NCBI GenBank assembly: GCA_034769895.1
Contig: CM068369.1
Span: 144,047,574 to 144,111,573, forward strand
DNA: 64,000 nucleotides
Direction of reading: 5' to 3'
DNA from: Magicicada septendecula
Taxonomy: Eukaryota; Arthropoda; Insecta; Hemiptera; Cicadidae
Each line of letters starts with the position of its first letter. The first letter of the stretch is position 1. This document shows positions 1 through 12,228 of this stretch, piece after piece. Both the position numbers and the translations under genes were made by a program. The notes under the pieces were generated by a model. It was given only the letters and a program-made list of their open reading frames with translations. It had not been told where the DNA came from and made no database searches.

Positions 1-641
1 GACACAATGTTCTGGATAAATCTTCTTGGTGTACTCCCCAGAGGATGAGAAAACTAAGCATACACTTTAGACGGTATAATATATTCATGATATATTTGAT
101 TTTTCAATAATGTATTTTAATTTAAAACATTTTATTTGATTTTTAATGTTTTGAAAGTTTTAGACAGCATTTCGTTTAAGGTAAGACATTACATTTTCCT
201 GTACATTTTAAAAGTTACATTTAATACCATTATTATACTATACAACATTGACTTTTATTTTACAATAATAGTTTGACATTTTTTTAAAAGAAAGTATTCA
301 AGACATATATCTTATCTGTTATGAATTAAGAGTTTGTCTAATTTGTTTACATATATTACATATGAATTATCTTAAAAAAAATAGACTTTAAGAATCCAAT
401 TATTTTGTAAACTACGTTTTCTAACGGTACTGTACGACTGTTTTAGTTGTATACATTTTATGAGTTACCGATTTTATGAGTTGCAGCTGCGTAAAAGTTT
501 GTGAGTGTGAGTTGCACTTCTTAACGCATGAAGGATAAGACACAATAACGTTTATAAAGAATAAAATTATATTGTGTAGTGTTTTAAGGAGTGATTATGA
601 TTATGATGACGATGCTCGTTATTATTATTATTATCATTACT

Positions 642-679
<38 letters not shown>

Positions 680-2034
680 GTAAATAGTATTTGATTGTAT
701 TTCGTAATTTTTCAACTTTTTGTTTTCAGCTTACATTATAATTTTTTTAAATAATTTTTCATAACATGAAATCATTTTTATTTTCTATATAATTTAAAAA
801 AGAGTATAGTATTAGTAATAAAAAATGTTATACAATGTTAATTTTGTCACAAGTTTTATTTAAAACAACATTGAAAGTTCCCCATTTCTTAAAAAACAAT
901 GTTGCATTCACTGCATATCAGAGATTTAAGTATAATATTATAGGTGTGACAGCACAGGTTTACACCATATGACAGGCATAAAAACTTACTAATAAATAAA
1001 TATAAATGTAAAGAACACTGACGGAAGACGATGGAAGAGGGTTTTGTATGCAAAGCGATTAAAAGAGTTAGAAGTATTCCATGAAGAATTGTCTACAGCT
1101 ACAAAACACCCAAATTATATCAGTGTTAGTCATCGACTTACGCGTGCAGTATTTTCTCAAATTTTGTGTGCAAATACTTGAGTAATAAGTTACTTTATTA
1201 TAGTTCAGTTGTCCTTCAGAATTAAATTGCTTCTAATTTATTAACTTAAATAGTTTGTCGAATTTGAGTATCTACAATTAGTGTTCATCAACTATTGGTG
1301 TACTTACAACTAAATAATTGATATATTACAAATCATATGAGGGGAGAGTCAGTGGCTGAAGTCCGACTGACACGACGTTCACTCGCTGTAGATACAGTAG
1401 TCGTATACTTTGGCTAAAGGTCCTGCTGCCGTTACTGGAGCAATGAATACGGTAATCTGGCTTGTTACATGAGACAAGGTTTGTAACAAGTACTCACCGG
1501 AATAGATGCAAGTGCAGCGTTCTCATAATAATCACTTCTATAGTCTGATTTAAACTGGAATGGGATTGGAATTCAGGAACATTGTTGCCAGACTGTGCTG
1601 TTTCTCGCGGCCGTAACAAATGCAAACGTTTACCGTTGTTACACTCTTTCGCTTTCTTTGTAGTTTTACTAATATTGTATATCTAATTTAATAGTTTAAA
1701 CGAGAAAGTTCATGAAATACTGTAGTATAAATATCAGGCTAATTGGAATAAATTTAATATTATATTATTTTTAATTGTACAAAAATCAAAAATGCAAAAA
1801 GTAGTAAGAGAGAGTTTTTTATTTTTTGGGCAGTTAAAAACTTCTGGCAGGAAAGTTGTAGTAAAAATTCTATATTTTATTTTAATTCGGAATTTTATAA
1901 TTTCAGGATTACTTATTTACAAGCGAGAGTTGCTTTTCTGACCATTAACTTCCTGCGGGCCGTGCGCTATATGCAGCGTCATGACATAAAGCATCAGTGC
2001 TACTCTAGTATCAGCTAATTATAAATCTAAAGTT
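1..2034. other. AT-rich noncoding DNA
   Basis: No reading frame of interest and no recognisable element. The stretch is AT-rich with short simple repeats; the one clear structure is the ATT/TTA microsatellite annotated separately. A somewhat GC-richer patch at about 1340-1640 has no clear coding or RNA signal. Confidence 0.6.
619..679. repeat. (ATT)n microsatellite
   Basis: About 60 bases of ATT/TTA triplets with one interruption near position 634-642. Simple-sequence repeat with no coding context. Confidence 0.9.
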
Positions 2035-2035
2035 A

Positions 2036-2330
2036 TATTGTTGTTAAAATTCCTTCCTGGGCTGGTTGGGTGTGGTCCTTTGTTTTCTACAAAAACTGAC
2101 GTTTCGGCAGTCCCATCGACTACCATCATCTGTATAAAATCTATTACTCAAACGTGAGCTGGTACAGTACTTTCAGTCACTAACGTATACCACCTCATGT
2201 TAGCATAACTAGATTTTATACAGATGATGGCAATCGATTGAAATGCCGAACCGTATGTTTTGTATAAAACAAAGGACCACGCCCAATCAGCCCGGGAAGA
2301 ATTTAATTTTAACAACATTGACTCCGACAG
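2036..2330. repeat. Foldback repeat of the Penelope-associated module
   Basis: Two arms of roughly 110 bases (about 2036-2150 and 2212-2330) are imperfect inverted copies. Both contain the GCCGAAAC/GTTTCGGC core and the CCGGGAAG/CTTCCTGGG end that recur at 33.8, 35.5 and 39.8 kb. The spacer holds a version of the CTAACGTATACCACCT motif, also shared with those copies. The structure resembles the inverted terminal copies left by Penelope-like insertions or a foldback element derived from them. Seen directly: the arms and shared motifs. Inferred: the Penelope link. Confidence 0.65.
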
Positions 2331-3680
2331 TGTAAGCCTACGTACTAAATCTATGTTATTTTGTTATTGCACTGTTGCCAATGTTAATTTAATTAACAAA
2401 CCGTTTCTTAAAAATAATTAATTATCTTAGCCTACTTTACATTACAGATATCATTAAATTCAGTATTTTTTCTACATGGGTTTAATATAGATGAAACACT
2501 TCCAATAAGTAGTCTTTAAAAAGACTTTTTGAATCTAACTACTAAAACACCAATACCTTAACTAAAACCACCAGTAAAAATCACATTTGAAATGAGCAAA
2601 TGTTACACACATAAAATCATTCACGTGTTCCAGGCAATTGCAAAGGAACTGGCAACGCGCGCCAATTTCCACGACGCTCATTGGACGAATTCGTGTCTCC
2701 CGCGCTTACGTCACGCAAAATCACATTCCAGTTTAAAACAAACTATACTTTTTCACCAAATAATTCAATAGTAGTTCTTTAGATTAGTCGAAAACAAATA
2801 CACATATAAATCACAAGTTGTTTTCGTTTAAGAAGTAGGGGGTAGTGACAAGTCTGTACGTTGTTATGTTACTAAAGACACAGGTATACATGTATGATGC
2901 TAACTTAAAACTCTTCTTGAATTTCTTTCATTTATAGCATTAATTATTGAAAATATTATTAGTTTATTTTGCAAGTATTAAATTATTTTGCCTAAATCAG
3001 ACTAAACACAGTACGTCAACATAAAATATACATTCTCTAATGGTGTTGATTTAGTTAGTAAAGCATAGCTAACATAATATTATACAGAAGCAGAAAATAT
3101 AAATTACTTTCATTATATGTGTGTGTGTGTGCGCGCGCGTGTAGATATTACAGTGTAGTATATACGTTCACTAACTGAAGCTTTTAAACTCTATATTAAG
3201 TTGGATGTTTTATAGAAACCATATATTAGAGGCCAGACTTCTGTGTTTGGCAGGCTTCCACATTTTCAAATAATACTAGCATTTTATTGTCTGTTGGATT
3301 CAGCAATAATTGCACATTCAAATAACAGTAACAATGAAAATATGTGTGCCAGTTCTCAATGGAAGTAATTTAGTTTTTGGAACCATTCCAAATTTTGGCT
3401 TCTCTGAAAATGTTAGGACTGTGCGTTGAAATATAGCGTAAATGTATTTTGAAATATAAATAAAAAGAACTAACCTGTGAACTCAAAAGTATGCACTTTT
3501 TCATTAGAAATATTCTCGATCAGATTTAATGCAGGTTTTAACAACATTTTTAATAAGACTAATTTTAGTATAATAACTAAAGAAGCCTTATCAATAATTT
3601 CTTTCTTCACCTCTGTGCAATTACACAAAGTCTTTTTACACACTCTTTTCTGTTTTTAAGCGTGAAAATTTTTAAACAAA
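2331..3680. other. AT-rich noncoding DNA
   Basis: No supported gene. Contains a short (TG)n/(CG)n microsatellite at about 3118-3143. Nothing else recognised. Confidence 0.5.
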
Positions 3681-4095
3681 TTACTTACGACTGTCTGACT
3701 CTCTGGCGTACTGTCCACGATGAGCCTTGGCCTCCCCGACTAGTTGCCTCCAAAAATTTCGGTCCTCCAGCCTCCGCCTCCAATCCGCGATACCCATCTT
3801 CCTGAGGTCATCATCTACATCCTGTAGCCACCTTCTTCTAGGTCTTCCTTTCCTTCTTTTTCCATTTATTGTCCCTCTAAGAATTGTTTTGGGCATTCTG
3901 TCGTTCTCCATGAGTATCACATGTCCCAATCCACTGATCCTCATAGACTTGATGAACCTCACTATGTCCTCGCCATCTATCAATTCCTCCAATTCCCTAT
4001 TGTTCCGTATTCGCCATTCTCCACCTACCTTCACTGGTTCGAAGATTTTTCTTAGAATTTTTCTTTCAAAGACACTTAAATTGTGTATGTCATTA
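3681..4095 (-). pseudogene. Non-LTR retrotransposon, C-terminal tail of the reverse transcriptase ORF
   Basis: The minus-strand frame of about 117 codons (open a further 20 codons upstream) carries the tail typical of RTE/Jockey-type endonuclease-reverse transcriptases: an ILRKIFEPV-like start, GGEWRIRNN, GLGHVILM, the basic KRRKGRPRRRW block and a WRR...WR..V.EAKAH ending. The endonuclease and catalytic RT boxes are absent, so this is a 5'-truncated copy, the usual outcome of incomplete reverse transcription. No clear target duplication was found. The plus-strand ORF in the same place is an antisense shadow. Confidence 0.8.
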
Positions 4096-4099
4096 TTAA

Positions 4100-5317
4100 G
4101 TAGTATGTCATTATTAAAGTTTGCAATTAATATTTTAAAAAAATAATATTTACCTCAAGTGAAAAGATTTATTATTCACAGTAGTGCACCCATTTTAAAA
4201 TGAACAGAAAAGTATTTTTAGTAACAACTTATAATTTCGTATTACTCATTTTACTTTGAATATTTACACTATTTACATTTATATTTTTTTTTAACGTTGT
4301 TTTGCTTGTACTACTGGTTTTTACGAGTTATTTCTTAAAAAAAAAATATTGTTCATGTTTCGCCTGCGTATCGGTGTGTTATGGCTGAGAATCTGATGTA
4401 GTGTGTGTGCGTGTATGTGGCTCGTGGATGTTAATGACAGTGATGATTCTGATGATGATGGTGGTGGTGGTGATAATTATGATGTGCTGATTCCGACGTA
4501 GATCGTTAGTGGTCGGTGTTTTATTGCATGATGATACTGATGATGGACCTGGAACACCTTCATCAATCTTAGTATGTTCTGTTTATGAGGATGATACTGA
4601 TGATGAGCCTATGTCATTCAGCAAACTGGCAGTGCCGCCATGAGTGACTTATCAGCGTCTGTCCCTCCTTGAAAATTGTCGGAGGTGTTTATAGTCTGCA
4701 GTAATTCGACATGTTAGTTTTGGAACAATTCCGGTCTTAACATGTTCAATTTGGTCTACGCCTGTATAGCGTCTCCTTTTTAACACATCATTTTTTATTT
4801 GTTTTTGCAATAACTGCAGAAATAATGTTCAAACCAGCATTTGAATTAAACGCGCAATTTTCCATAAGTTATTTGCACGGAACTTAATTTTTTATTGCTT
4901 ACTAACTGCAATCACAATTACCTCCGTTATTTTTTAACTTATTGCAATAATTTTACATCAGCGCACGCGTCAATGCGCAGTTCTTCCGATGCAATTGTTT
5001 TAATTGCAAAATGTATTTTGAAAGTGCAAATTTCATTTAATAACCATATTTAATTACTGTTATACATTCATTTTTTGCCAGGTCTACAAATTAGGCCTAC
5101 TTATAGAACATTATTGTACATTTTAAATTCAAATTAGCATCCCCCAATAATCATAACAATTCAAAAATGACTGTAAATAATCAACCTCATAAAACTTTTT
5201 TTTCTTTTACTTAACGTTTAAGATAATTTTCTACTTGTAAAATGTCACAGTTCATTAATAAATCTATACAAATCATGTATACATTTACATATAATACTAC
5301 ACACACTTTAAATTGTA
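4100..5317. other. Noncoding DNA
   Basis: AT-rich sequence without a supported gene. A GAT/GGT-rich low-complexity stretch lies at about 4440-4480. Nothing else recognised up to the mariner end at 5318. Confidence 0.5.
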
Positions 5318-6226
5318 TGACGTTCATTCAATAAGTATACAGACAAACAGCTACAGAAAAGAAATTAATTGTAGCAGCTGATTGAAACTTTCAGGAGTGT
5401 TACCTGCCAACGTCATTGTGAGTTTTGATCAGCTGTTCAATAATATATTGCATAAACATAACCAATACAGTTTTATTTACGATGGCGTGTCCTCTTGAGG
5501 ACAGTACTTTCGAAGAACAGCGTTCTGTCATAAGATTTTTGAATTTTTGAAAAGAATTTTAACGTGTGACGAACCTTGTATTCACTATTTTGAACCTGAG
5601 TCAAAGCGACAAAGCATGGAGTGGAAGCATCCCAGTTCACCCGCCAAAAAGAAATTCAAAACCCAGCCATCGGCTGGTAAGGTGATGTTAACCATCTTTT
5701 GGAGCCCCCAAGGCCCAATTTTCTGTGATTACCTACAAGACCAGCGTACCATCAATAGTCAGCACTATTCTGACATGATTGTGAACAAAGTTAAGCCTGC
5801 ATTGAAAAAGAAATCTCCGGGATGGCAGAGAAAAGGTGTGATTCTTCTTCACGATAATGCCCGCTCACACACAGCAAAACTGACGCTCGAAACAATAAAA
5901 AAGTAGGTTGAGAGATCCTGCCTCATCTCCCTTATAGCCCTGACCTTGCCCCACCTGACTTTTTCTTGTTTGACCCACTCAAGGAGGCTTTGCGTGGTGT
6001 CAAGTTCAACAGCAATAAAGAAGTGAAGGAAAAAGTCCAAAACTGGCTTCGACATAAAGGTAAAGAATTCTTTGCTGAGGGAATAAAAAAAAACTTGTAA
6101 AGAGATGGGACAAGTGCATAGACGTTGCTGGAGATTACGTTGAAAAGTAAAAAAAAAATTGTATTGATTGAATAAAAAGTTTTTGCTCCACAGCTGTTTG
6201 TCTGTTTACTTATTGAATGACCCTCG
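5318..6226 (+). mobile_element. Mariner-type DNA transposon, internally deleted
   Basis: Terminal inverted repeats match around CATTCAATAAGT(A)ACAGACAAACAGC at 5323-5353 and the reverse complement at about 6191-6222. Both ends abut TA dinucleotides (5316-5317 and 6227-6228), the target duplication of Tc1/mariner elements. The right end reads inward as CGAGGGTCATTC, a common mariner terminus. At about 909 bp the copy is shorter than a usual 1.3-kb mariner because the N-terminal and middle part of the transposase is missing. It is non-autonomous. Confidence 0.88.
5482..6150 (+). pseudogene. Mariner transposase remnant
   Basis: An ATG at 5482 begins with a short peptide (MACPLEDSTFEEQRSV) typical of the mariner N-terminus, then stops after about 22 codons. 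An internal deletion joins this to the catalytic region in the frame 5547-5906. That frame keeps the first catalytic Asp (ILTCDEPCIHYFEP), the WKHP motif and the second Asp (LLHDNARSHTA). The third Asp region (YSPDLAPPDFFLF, about 5926-5965) is out of frame after a shift near the AAAAAAG run at 5900. The C-terminus (GDYVEK, stop at 6150) is still recognisable. The helix-turn-helix DNA-binding domains are gone, so no active transposase can be made. Confidence 0.87.
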
Positions 6227-6598
6227 TATTAGCATCCCTTAAGTAAAAGTATAAATACAAATACCCGAGAGATATGTCAGTTATTGACTAGTGTTAATCG
6301 TGCATTCGGTATTTGCTCAGTAGTAGATAGTGCGATTTATGAAAATACTCACAGAAACATGTAAGGATGTATGTTAAAGTATAGTCTATTAAAGACTACA
6401 TGCATTTTTATTAGGCCTATTTATCATTGCGGTAATGTTTATGTTGCTACGAAATTACGCAACGCACTCGAAAAGTCAGCAACTGCAGTTACGTAAAAGT
6501 TCGACACTTTTCTGTCGAACAGATGCAATGTCTCTGGCAAGGCCGTGTACTACAGTACCTTCCAGAGTGATCGACTTCAGTTTACATTTTCTTTAGCA

Positions 6599-7060
6599 CT
6601 ACAGCCCAACGTGAGCCCTGGGTTCCAACACCAATCTTCTCCAAAGTCTCCTATCCATTGTCATCTCATTGTAACCCATCACATCCATTCTTCTGAGGTC
6701 TTTTAAGACATCATTTAAACATCTTATCCCAGGTCGGAACCTATTTCCGCTTTTATAGACTTGCGCCCTCAAGATTTTCTTTGGCATACGCTGATCATCC
6801 ATTCGGTCTAAGTGACCTAGCCGTTGTATTCGTTGAGATTTTATAAACCTTAAAATGTCCTTATGAATAAATAGCTCATCTATCTCTTGGTTATTTCCTA
6901 TTCTCTATTCGTCATCTTCTTTAACCGGGCTATAAACACGTCTTACGATCTTCCTTTTAAATCTTCTAAGTGTCACTTGATTTTTTTTTTGTCAACGTAC
7001 GTGTCTCACCTCCATAAGTAACAATTGGTCTGATAAGTGTCTTATATATTTTTAATTTTG
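6599..7060 (-). pseudogene. Non-LTR retrotransposon RT tail, degenerate
   Basis: Read on the minus strand, the region runs from a KTLIRP.VTYG motif (about 7050) through a frameshifted stretch, then the RLGHLDRMDDQRMPKKIL portion and a RRLWRRLV..RAHVGL ending in the 6599-6802 frame. This is the same retrotransposon tail family as at 3681 and 8833 but a more decayed, distinct copy with several stops. No catalytic residues remain. Confidence 0.72.
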
Positions 7061-8009
7061 GGTTGTGACTAATTAGTTTGCTTTTCAGTACAGTAGTCTG
7101 ATACTGACATAGTATGCTCTTTTTCCTATTTGGATTTCAGTTTACGTAGAACTTAATAACATTACGTGTTTATAAACAGCACACGTATGTGTTAAAGTTT
7201 TACGTTATCGCTTATTTTGTGATAGTAGTAAATATTTATGTATTTACAGTATTTGTGAATTTACGATATGTTCTACGCACGACCACGCATTCGTGTATGT
7301 GTGTGTGTGAGAGAGGGAGAGATTGAGAGAGAGTCCGTGCACCTCAACTTATTGACCTCAGTTTCGAAATCAAAAAAACAATGCATTCGTTGGACGCGTT
7401 ACAAGTTAAACAATATTTATTTTCGTGCTTTCCCTCTTCTAATGAGTCACAATCGTAAATTAGAAATAAAGTGGAGAGCAGTCTGAATTAACGGAAGGCC
7501 TGCGGTATCTGCTATTCACACCTCCCTACTTTATTGGATGTGAAAGCTGACAGGGGTATTGGACAGTTTCGTTCACACTGAGCAAACTAATGATTGCGCC
7601 CGCAACGCAGTTGTGTTGAAGTAGTGACATATTTATACCATATAAACTATTAGTTCATAATATTCAGTGCTCACTGCAAGCTGCCCTCATATTTAGTCAC
7701 GTACGGCATGTGAAGAACATTGGATATCAAAACATATAAAATTGAATTTAACAATTTTTTTAATTTTAACTGTCAAAGTAAGTTTCAAGTGAATGGTTTT
7801 TTTGCGAATTCAGGTTTTCTTCACAAACACCATTTATACAGCATCATTTATAGAAGAGCATTTGACAGTGTTGGCAGAGAACTTAAATTTTGCTTGTAAA
7901 TTGACTAGCTACTCTTTAAAAATAAACAAATTTTGTCAAAAAGTAAAAAAACGTAATTTTTTTAATTTGTCAAATAGGATATTTTAAGTAAACTCAAAAT
8001 TATTAAATA
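7061..8009. other. Noncoding DNA
   Basis: No supported gene. A GT/GA-rich microsatellite-like patch occurs at about 7290-7335. Small open frames here show no family features. Confidence 0.45.
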
Positions 8010-8150
8010 TAGGGCTGTTAGGCCACGGTCGGTTGCTGTATAATCTATACATCGTCGGCAACCTTTCGTTTCCCACCCACGACGATCTTCTTGAGGCCGT
8101 AAAAAGCGCAGGCACCGACCAGGACTCACAGCCCGGTATTTAATAAATTT
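8010..8150. repeat. Penelope-associated repeat module, fragment
   Basis: Contains GGGCTGTTAGGCCACGGTC..GTTGCT and further on a CACGACGATCTTCTTGAGG block. The order and spacing match the module at 26.69-26.80 kb (GGGCTGAAAGGCCGTGGTC, then TTTCGGCC and GGCCATCTTCAG). It is interpreted as a remnant of the noncoding end of a Penelope-like element; the assignment rests on similarity within the window. Confidence 0.45.
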
Positions 8151-8791
8151 GAGTATATTGACACCGGCCGTGTAGGCTTAACACAAAAATTAGGAGATTT
8201 TAAACTTTATTTACTTCACGTGTACATTTTAATTAGAACAAAGTTATTGATTTCGTAGTATCTTTAATAGTTCTTTTAGTGATATTGAACCAATTGTCAT
8301 TACAAATACTTGACCTTTTGTAATCTTAAGTAATTATTTTTACAGTCTGGTGTCTATTTTCTGACAGTGGCTAACGATTCTTTTCTCAGTAGTATTTGCC
8401 TCCTTTCCTCAAAATGTAATATTACAAATTTGTAATAAATTTTACGAAAACTGTTAATGAAATTTTGATTAATTTTTCTTAATAGACTTCATTTCATATG
8501 TAAAAAAATACAGTAACTAAAATGTGTACAAGGTCATGGTTAGATCTAGAAATTTTAAATTTCAGTTCGCTTGGTTGTTATTGCGAGATCGTATATTAAA
8601 GTGAATGGAGCGTACTGGATAATTGTGTTTGCAAAAATAATTGTATTGTGTTACGCATTAAATAAAATATTTACTATTCTCAGTATTATGAAGGAACCGT
8701 ATTGGATTACTGTTCGGAAAAACTAGTTAATTGTGAAATAATAAATAACACATTGGTTGTTCTCAATCCCAGTAATCATCAAAACAGTGTG
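8151..8791. other. Noncoding DNA
   Basis: AT-rich sequence without a supported gene or repeat; ends at the target-site duplication of the next element. Confidence 0.45.
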
Positions 8792-8802
8792 GTCGTATAA
8801 GT

Positions 8803-9520
8803 CTTCTTCTTTTTCAGCGGCGCGACAACCCATTACTGAGTCAAGGCCTCCTTTAACAGCCTCCGCCAGTCGTCCCGGTCAAGTGCAGCTGCTTTCCAGT
8901 TTCGGGTCCCAAGGATATAGCGCGCATCACAATTCACACCGTCTTCCCAACGTAGTTTGGGTCTACCAACTCTCCTGGTCCCGTAGATCTGTTCTGTGAG
9001 TGCCTTTCTGGGTACTTCTTTCTCCCCCATTCTGGTCACATGTCCACCCCACCTGAGTGTACCAAGTTTTATAACTTTCACAATATCTGGTCCATTCAGA
9101 AGAGTGTTCAGTTCTTGGTTGGTCCTTTTCCTCCATTCACCTCCCACACATATTGGACCAAAAATACTGCGGAGGATTTAGCGTTCATGAATCAGGAGGC
9201 TTGACTCAGACTTTCTAGACAGTCCAGACTTTCTGGACACATGTTCCACGTCTCAGAACCATAGGTGAGAACTGGACGGATCAGTGTTCTATATGGAAGC
9301 AGCTTGATGCTCCTGGAAATCGTTCTGCTCTGGAACAGGGTTCTGAGACCAAAGAAGCGCTTATTAGCTGAGGTGATTCTTCGCTTTATTTCTTCTGTCG
9401 TTTTCCCATCGGAGTTAACTTGCCATCCTAAATAAAACAAAGTTGTTGACTTTTTCAAAGGAATAGGTGCCAATTTGGAAATGCTCTCCTTCTCTAGCTT
9501 CCTGTCCTGTGACCATGGTA
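8803..9520 (-). mobile_element. 5'-truncated RTE-like non-LTR insertion with target duplication
   Basis: The minus-strand retrotransposon tail is bounded by the 11-base direct repeat GTCGTATAAGT at 8792-8802 and 9521-9531. The 3' end (low coordinate) reads outward into a short purine-rich tail (CTGAAAAAGAAGAAG on the minus strand). This is the signature of target-primed reverse transcription with 5' truncation. Removing the insert joins the flanks into continuous AT-rich sequence. Confidence 0.8.
8833..9520 (-). pseudogene. RTE-like reverse transcriptase C-terminal region
   Basis: Minus-strand coding runs from about 9520 (RLPWSQDRKLEKES) through FYLGWQVNSDGKTTEEIKRR, LFQSRTISRSIK and LIRPVLTYGSETW (frame 9192-9734). 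It then continues in another frame (8833-9147) with GGEWRKRTNQELN, RWGGHVTRMG, GRPKLRWEDGV and a DRDDWRRLL..AL ending. A stop/frame change near 9180-9192 separates the halves. The catalytic FADD region is upstream of the truncation and absent. The first 70 codons of the longer minus-strand frame, upstream of 9520, are flanking DNA and not part of the gene. Confidence 0.82.
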
Positions 9521-9531
9521 GTCGTATAAGT

Positions 9532-11929
9532 AATCCTTCAATTTCTTGTCCACTCATAAGTACAACGTGTAAAACACAAAACAAACTAATACCTGAACAA
9601 ATACAAATCAGTACAAAAAATGACACAATATTCAAAGCACTCAACATTGAAAATACACAAAAAACTAACACATACACTACAATCACACACAATAAAACCA
9701 ATTTGAAGTACCAGAAGCCAACAGGAAGCCACAATAATAATAGTCAACGAACAACACATATGTACTTCACCAGACACAAAAACCGGAAGGCTGAGGATGG
9801 GTACAAGATGTGTAACGTTCCGGGCTACGTTACAAATCCAGGGAACCCATCATAATTGACGCTAGCCAATTATACAGGCTGCCTACATTGTAACGAACTG
9901 AAATTAAACTCAACACAAACAACAATAATATTTACGCTAATTATTAGGACTCAAGGGGAAGGTATTCCACTGATTTATGCACTCACTTCAAAGTGTAATA
10001 AGATGACATCTCTTTATTAACAAATTATATAAAAGATCCCATAACATTAAAATTTACACCGAAATAATTAAAAAGGGTTTTCTGTAAAACAAGGGATCAT
10101 ATTGATCTTGTAATTTACCTCGGATCCGAGTCTGCTTTAAATATAGTAAAGACGTCTGAATTATACTATGCTCATCTAAAAGCTTGCAAGATTACATTAA
10201 CCATTTGAAGAATGGTATTATTTATTAAAGGGATTATAATTTACATTTCAATATTAACGTTACAACGTATGATTTTCAATACTACAGTTTACATTTCTTT
10301 GTTTTTATTTATTGCTTAGAGAAAATTATTGTCTTTGAAAAGTCTCTTTCATCTATAAAAGTAATGTTTCAAATGTAATTAATTCTCGATAGCCAAGCTA
10401 TCGAGTCACCTCTAAAATAAGGTTTGCTGTTCTCGTCCGGGGGTGTGACTCTTCGGAATTCTGGTAGTCGGGGTAGTCATCTGTGTCGTGTCTCTGGTGA
10501 ATATCTAATAGCCGTATTAGTGAGTAGATTGATGTAATGCTGCATGAAGTTGGGCTGATCCACGCCGGTCCTGGTCAGCGTCGTATGGGTTGTAGACGTC
10601 CGTATGTGCAATTTGGCAGGTCACATATTCACATGTAGAGTTGTACTGGAGTTTACATCTTAAGTAGAGACGTCACCTTGTTTATGTGGTGATAATTTTT
10701 CTTATATTACTACATTTCTTGAACAAACTTTTTCTACATCATATACATTAAAAAATCACTAGCTCCCCACGTTTTTTGTGGTAGCTAACCGTTATTTTAA
10801 AGTTTACATAACACACTTTTGAAGAGCCCTCGTTTGGAGGTGTGTACTGTCTGAACGCCGCATCGTAACTCTTAACTTGATACGACTGGTACATAACAAC
10901 GAAGCGGAGCGAGTACTCCGCCATAATATAGATCCAACTTTTATTTAAATAGACATTCTTATAGCAAGATGAAAACAAATTATTTAGACTTATTTAGTTT
11001 ACAGGAATTATTTTAACTACTATTAGTGCCTTCAAATTATGAACTACTTACATTACGATTTTCAAATATTTCTAAGTTACAGACGATTCGCTAAGCACGT
11101 TGTGTCCGGAATTAAACAGGTCAACGCATGATGATTTACTAAAGGGTTAACTGTAATATTATTAACTATTTACAATACGATATTTTATTACTTGTTTAGT
11201 TAGATCTTTTTCCATTTAAATCTCGTACTTATTCTGAGTTAGTACAGGGGTATTAGGTTTAATTGTGCGATTTAAAAATACTTAAATGCTTTCTCAATTT
11301 TTTATTTATTAAATATTTTATTACCAATTAAATCGTCACATACTCCGCCGCTTAAAATCCACATTAGGAATATTAGTAAGGAAAATTCAAAAGTGGGGAC
11401 TTGGAGTATGGTTGGCGTTAATGTGTGAAGTTTCTCTCCTCCTTTTTCTTTTTCTCTCTCATTGTTATTGGCATGTTTTATGCACATGTATTTCTTCTCT
11501 ATAATAAAACAATACACGTATATATTTTCTTACAAACTACCTTTTTCATTACATAAAATTCACACTTAAGACCTACATTCTAAAACACAAAACTTTTTCT
11601 TATGTCTACTACTTAAATCTACTACCGGTTTTTTCTTTGGGTTTTAGTTACTCTCTTCATAGAGTAATTTTCTAAATATTTTGTTATTTAGAGGTCAGTT
11701 TAGTGGTCACTGAGTACTCATTTGCTTATCTTTCGCTGAACAGGATCTCAGGTTGATCAGGCCTCATTTCCAAATTCTACGATTAACACTTAGCATGGTT
11801 ACTGAGGTATAAGATAACTTGTCTACCTAGTATTACCTTTTCTATTTTTGGCTATGCTATTTCCTCTTTTCTTCTTATACAATTTTATCTGCGAAATATG
11901 TGTTCTCCGTACATATTCTCGAGTCGCAG
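9532..11929. other. Noncoding DNA, possibly old repeat
   Basis: Nearly 2.4 kb without a supported gene. A short palindromic unit (GTAACGTTCCGGGCTACGTTAC at about 9811-9832) and a TAGCCAAGCTA palindrome near 10390 are visible. The small ORFs show no domain. It ends at the breakpoint of the Gypsy-like pol. It may contain LTR or other repeat sequence that cannot be recognised without a database. Confidence 0.4.
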
Positions 11930-11935
11930 GTTCGT

Positions 11936-12228
11936 ACAGGGGTCAATGCTTACTTTTCCATTTGCTTTCACGATGTGACCTAAGAATGACAATTGTGGGA
12001 CGGCAAAATTTACTTTTTTGGGGTTAACTGTTAATCCTGCTTTTGTAACCGAGATAACACTTCACGTAGATGTTTAAGATGTTGTTCCATTGATTCGCTA
12101 TAAATAACGATGTCGTCCAAGTAGTGATACACATATTTAAATTTAATATCATGAAATATTCTTTCTAATAATCTACTACATACGGAACTTCCTTGAGATA
12201 TTCCAAAGGGTACTGTAGTAAATTGGTA
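11936..12228 (-). pseudogene. Reverse transcriptase continuation with YLDD box
   Basis: Downstream of the stop the RT sequence resumes on the minus strand: a TTVPFGISQGSS region, then the catalytic YLDD at 12112-12123 followed by IVIYSES, EQHLKHLREVLSRL and FLGHIVKANGK. Similarity ends at about 11936, a clean breakpoint. The frame break at 12228 sits next to a short duplication (AAAGGAACG repeated), suggesting replication slippage. Confidence 0.8.

Noticed and set aside
1340..1640. GC-richer patch as a possible host exon on the minus strand
   Set aside because: An open translation exists for about 50 codons but with no family resemblance and no clear splice pair; left unannotated.
9192..9734. 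Membrane-protein-like N-terminus of the 180-aa minus-strand frame
   Set aside because: The hydrophobic first half lies outside the target duplication at 9521-9531 and is flanking AT-rich DNA read in frame with the RT fragment.
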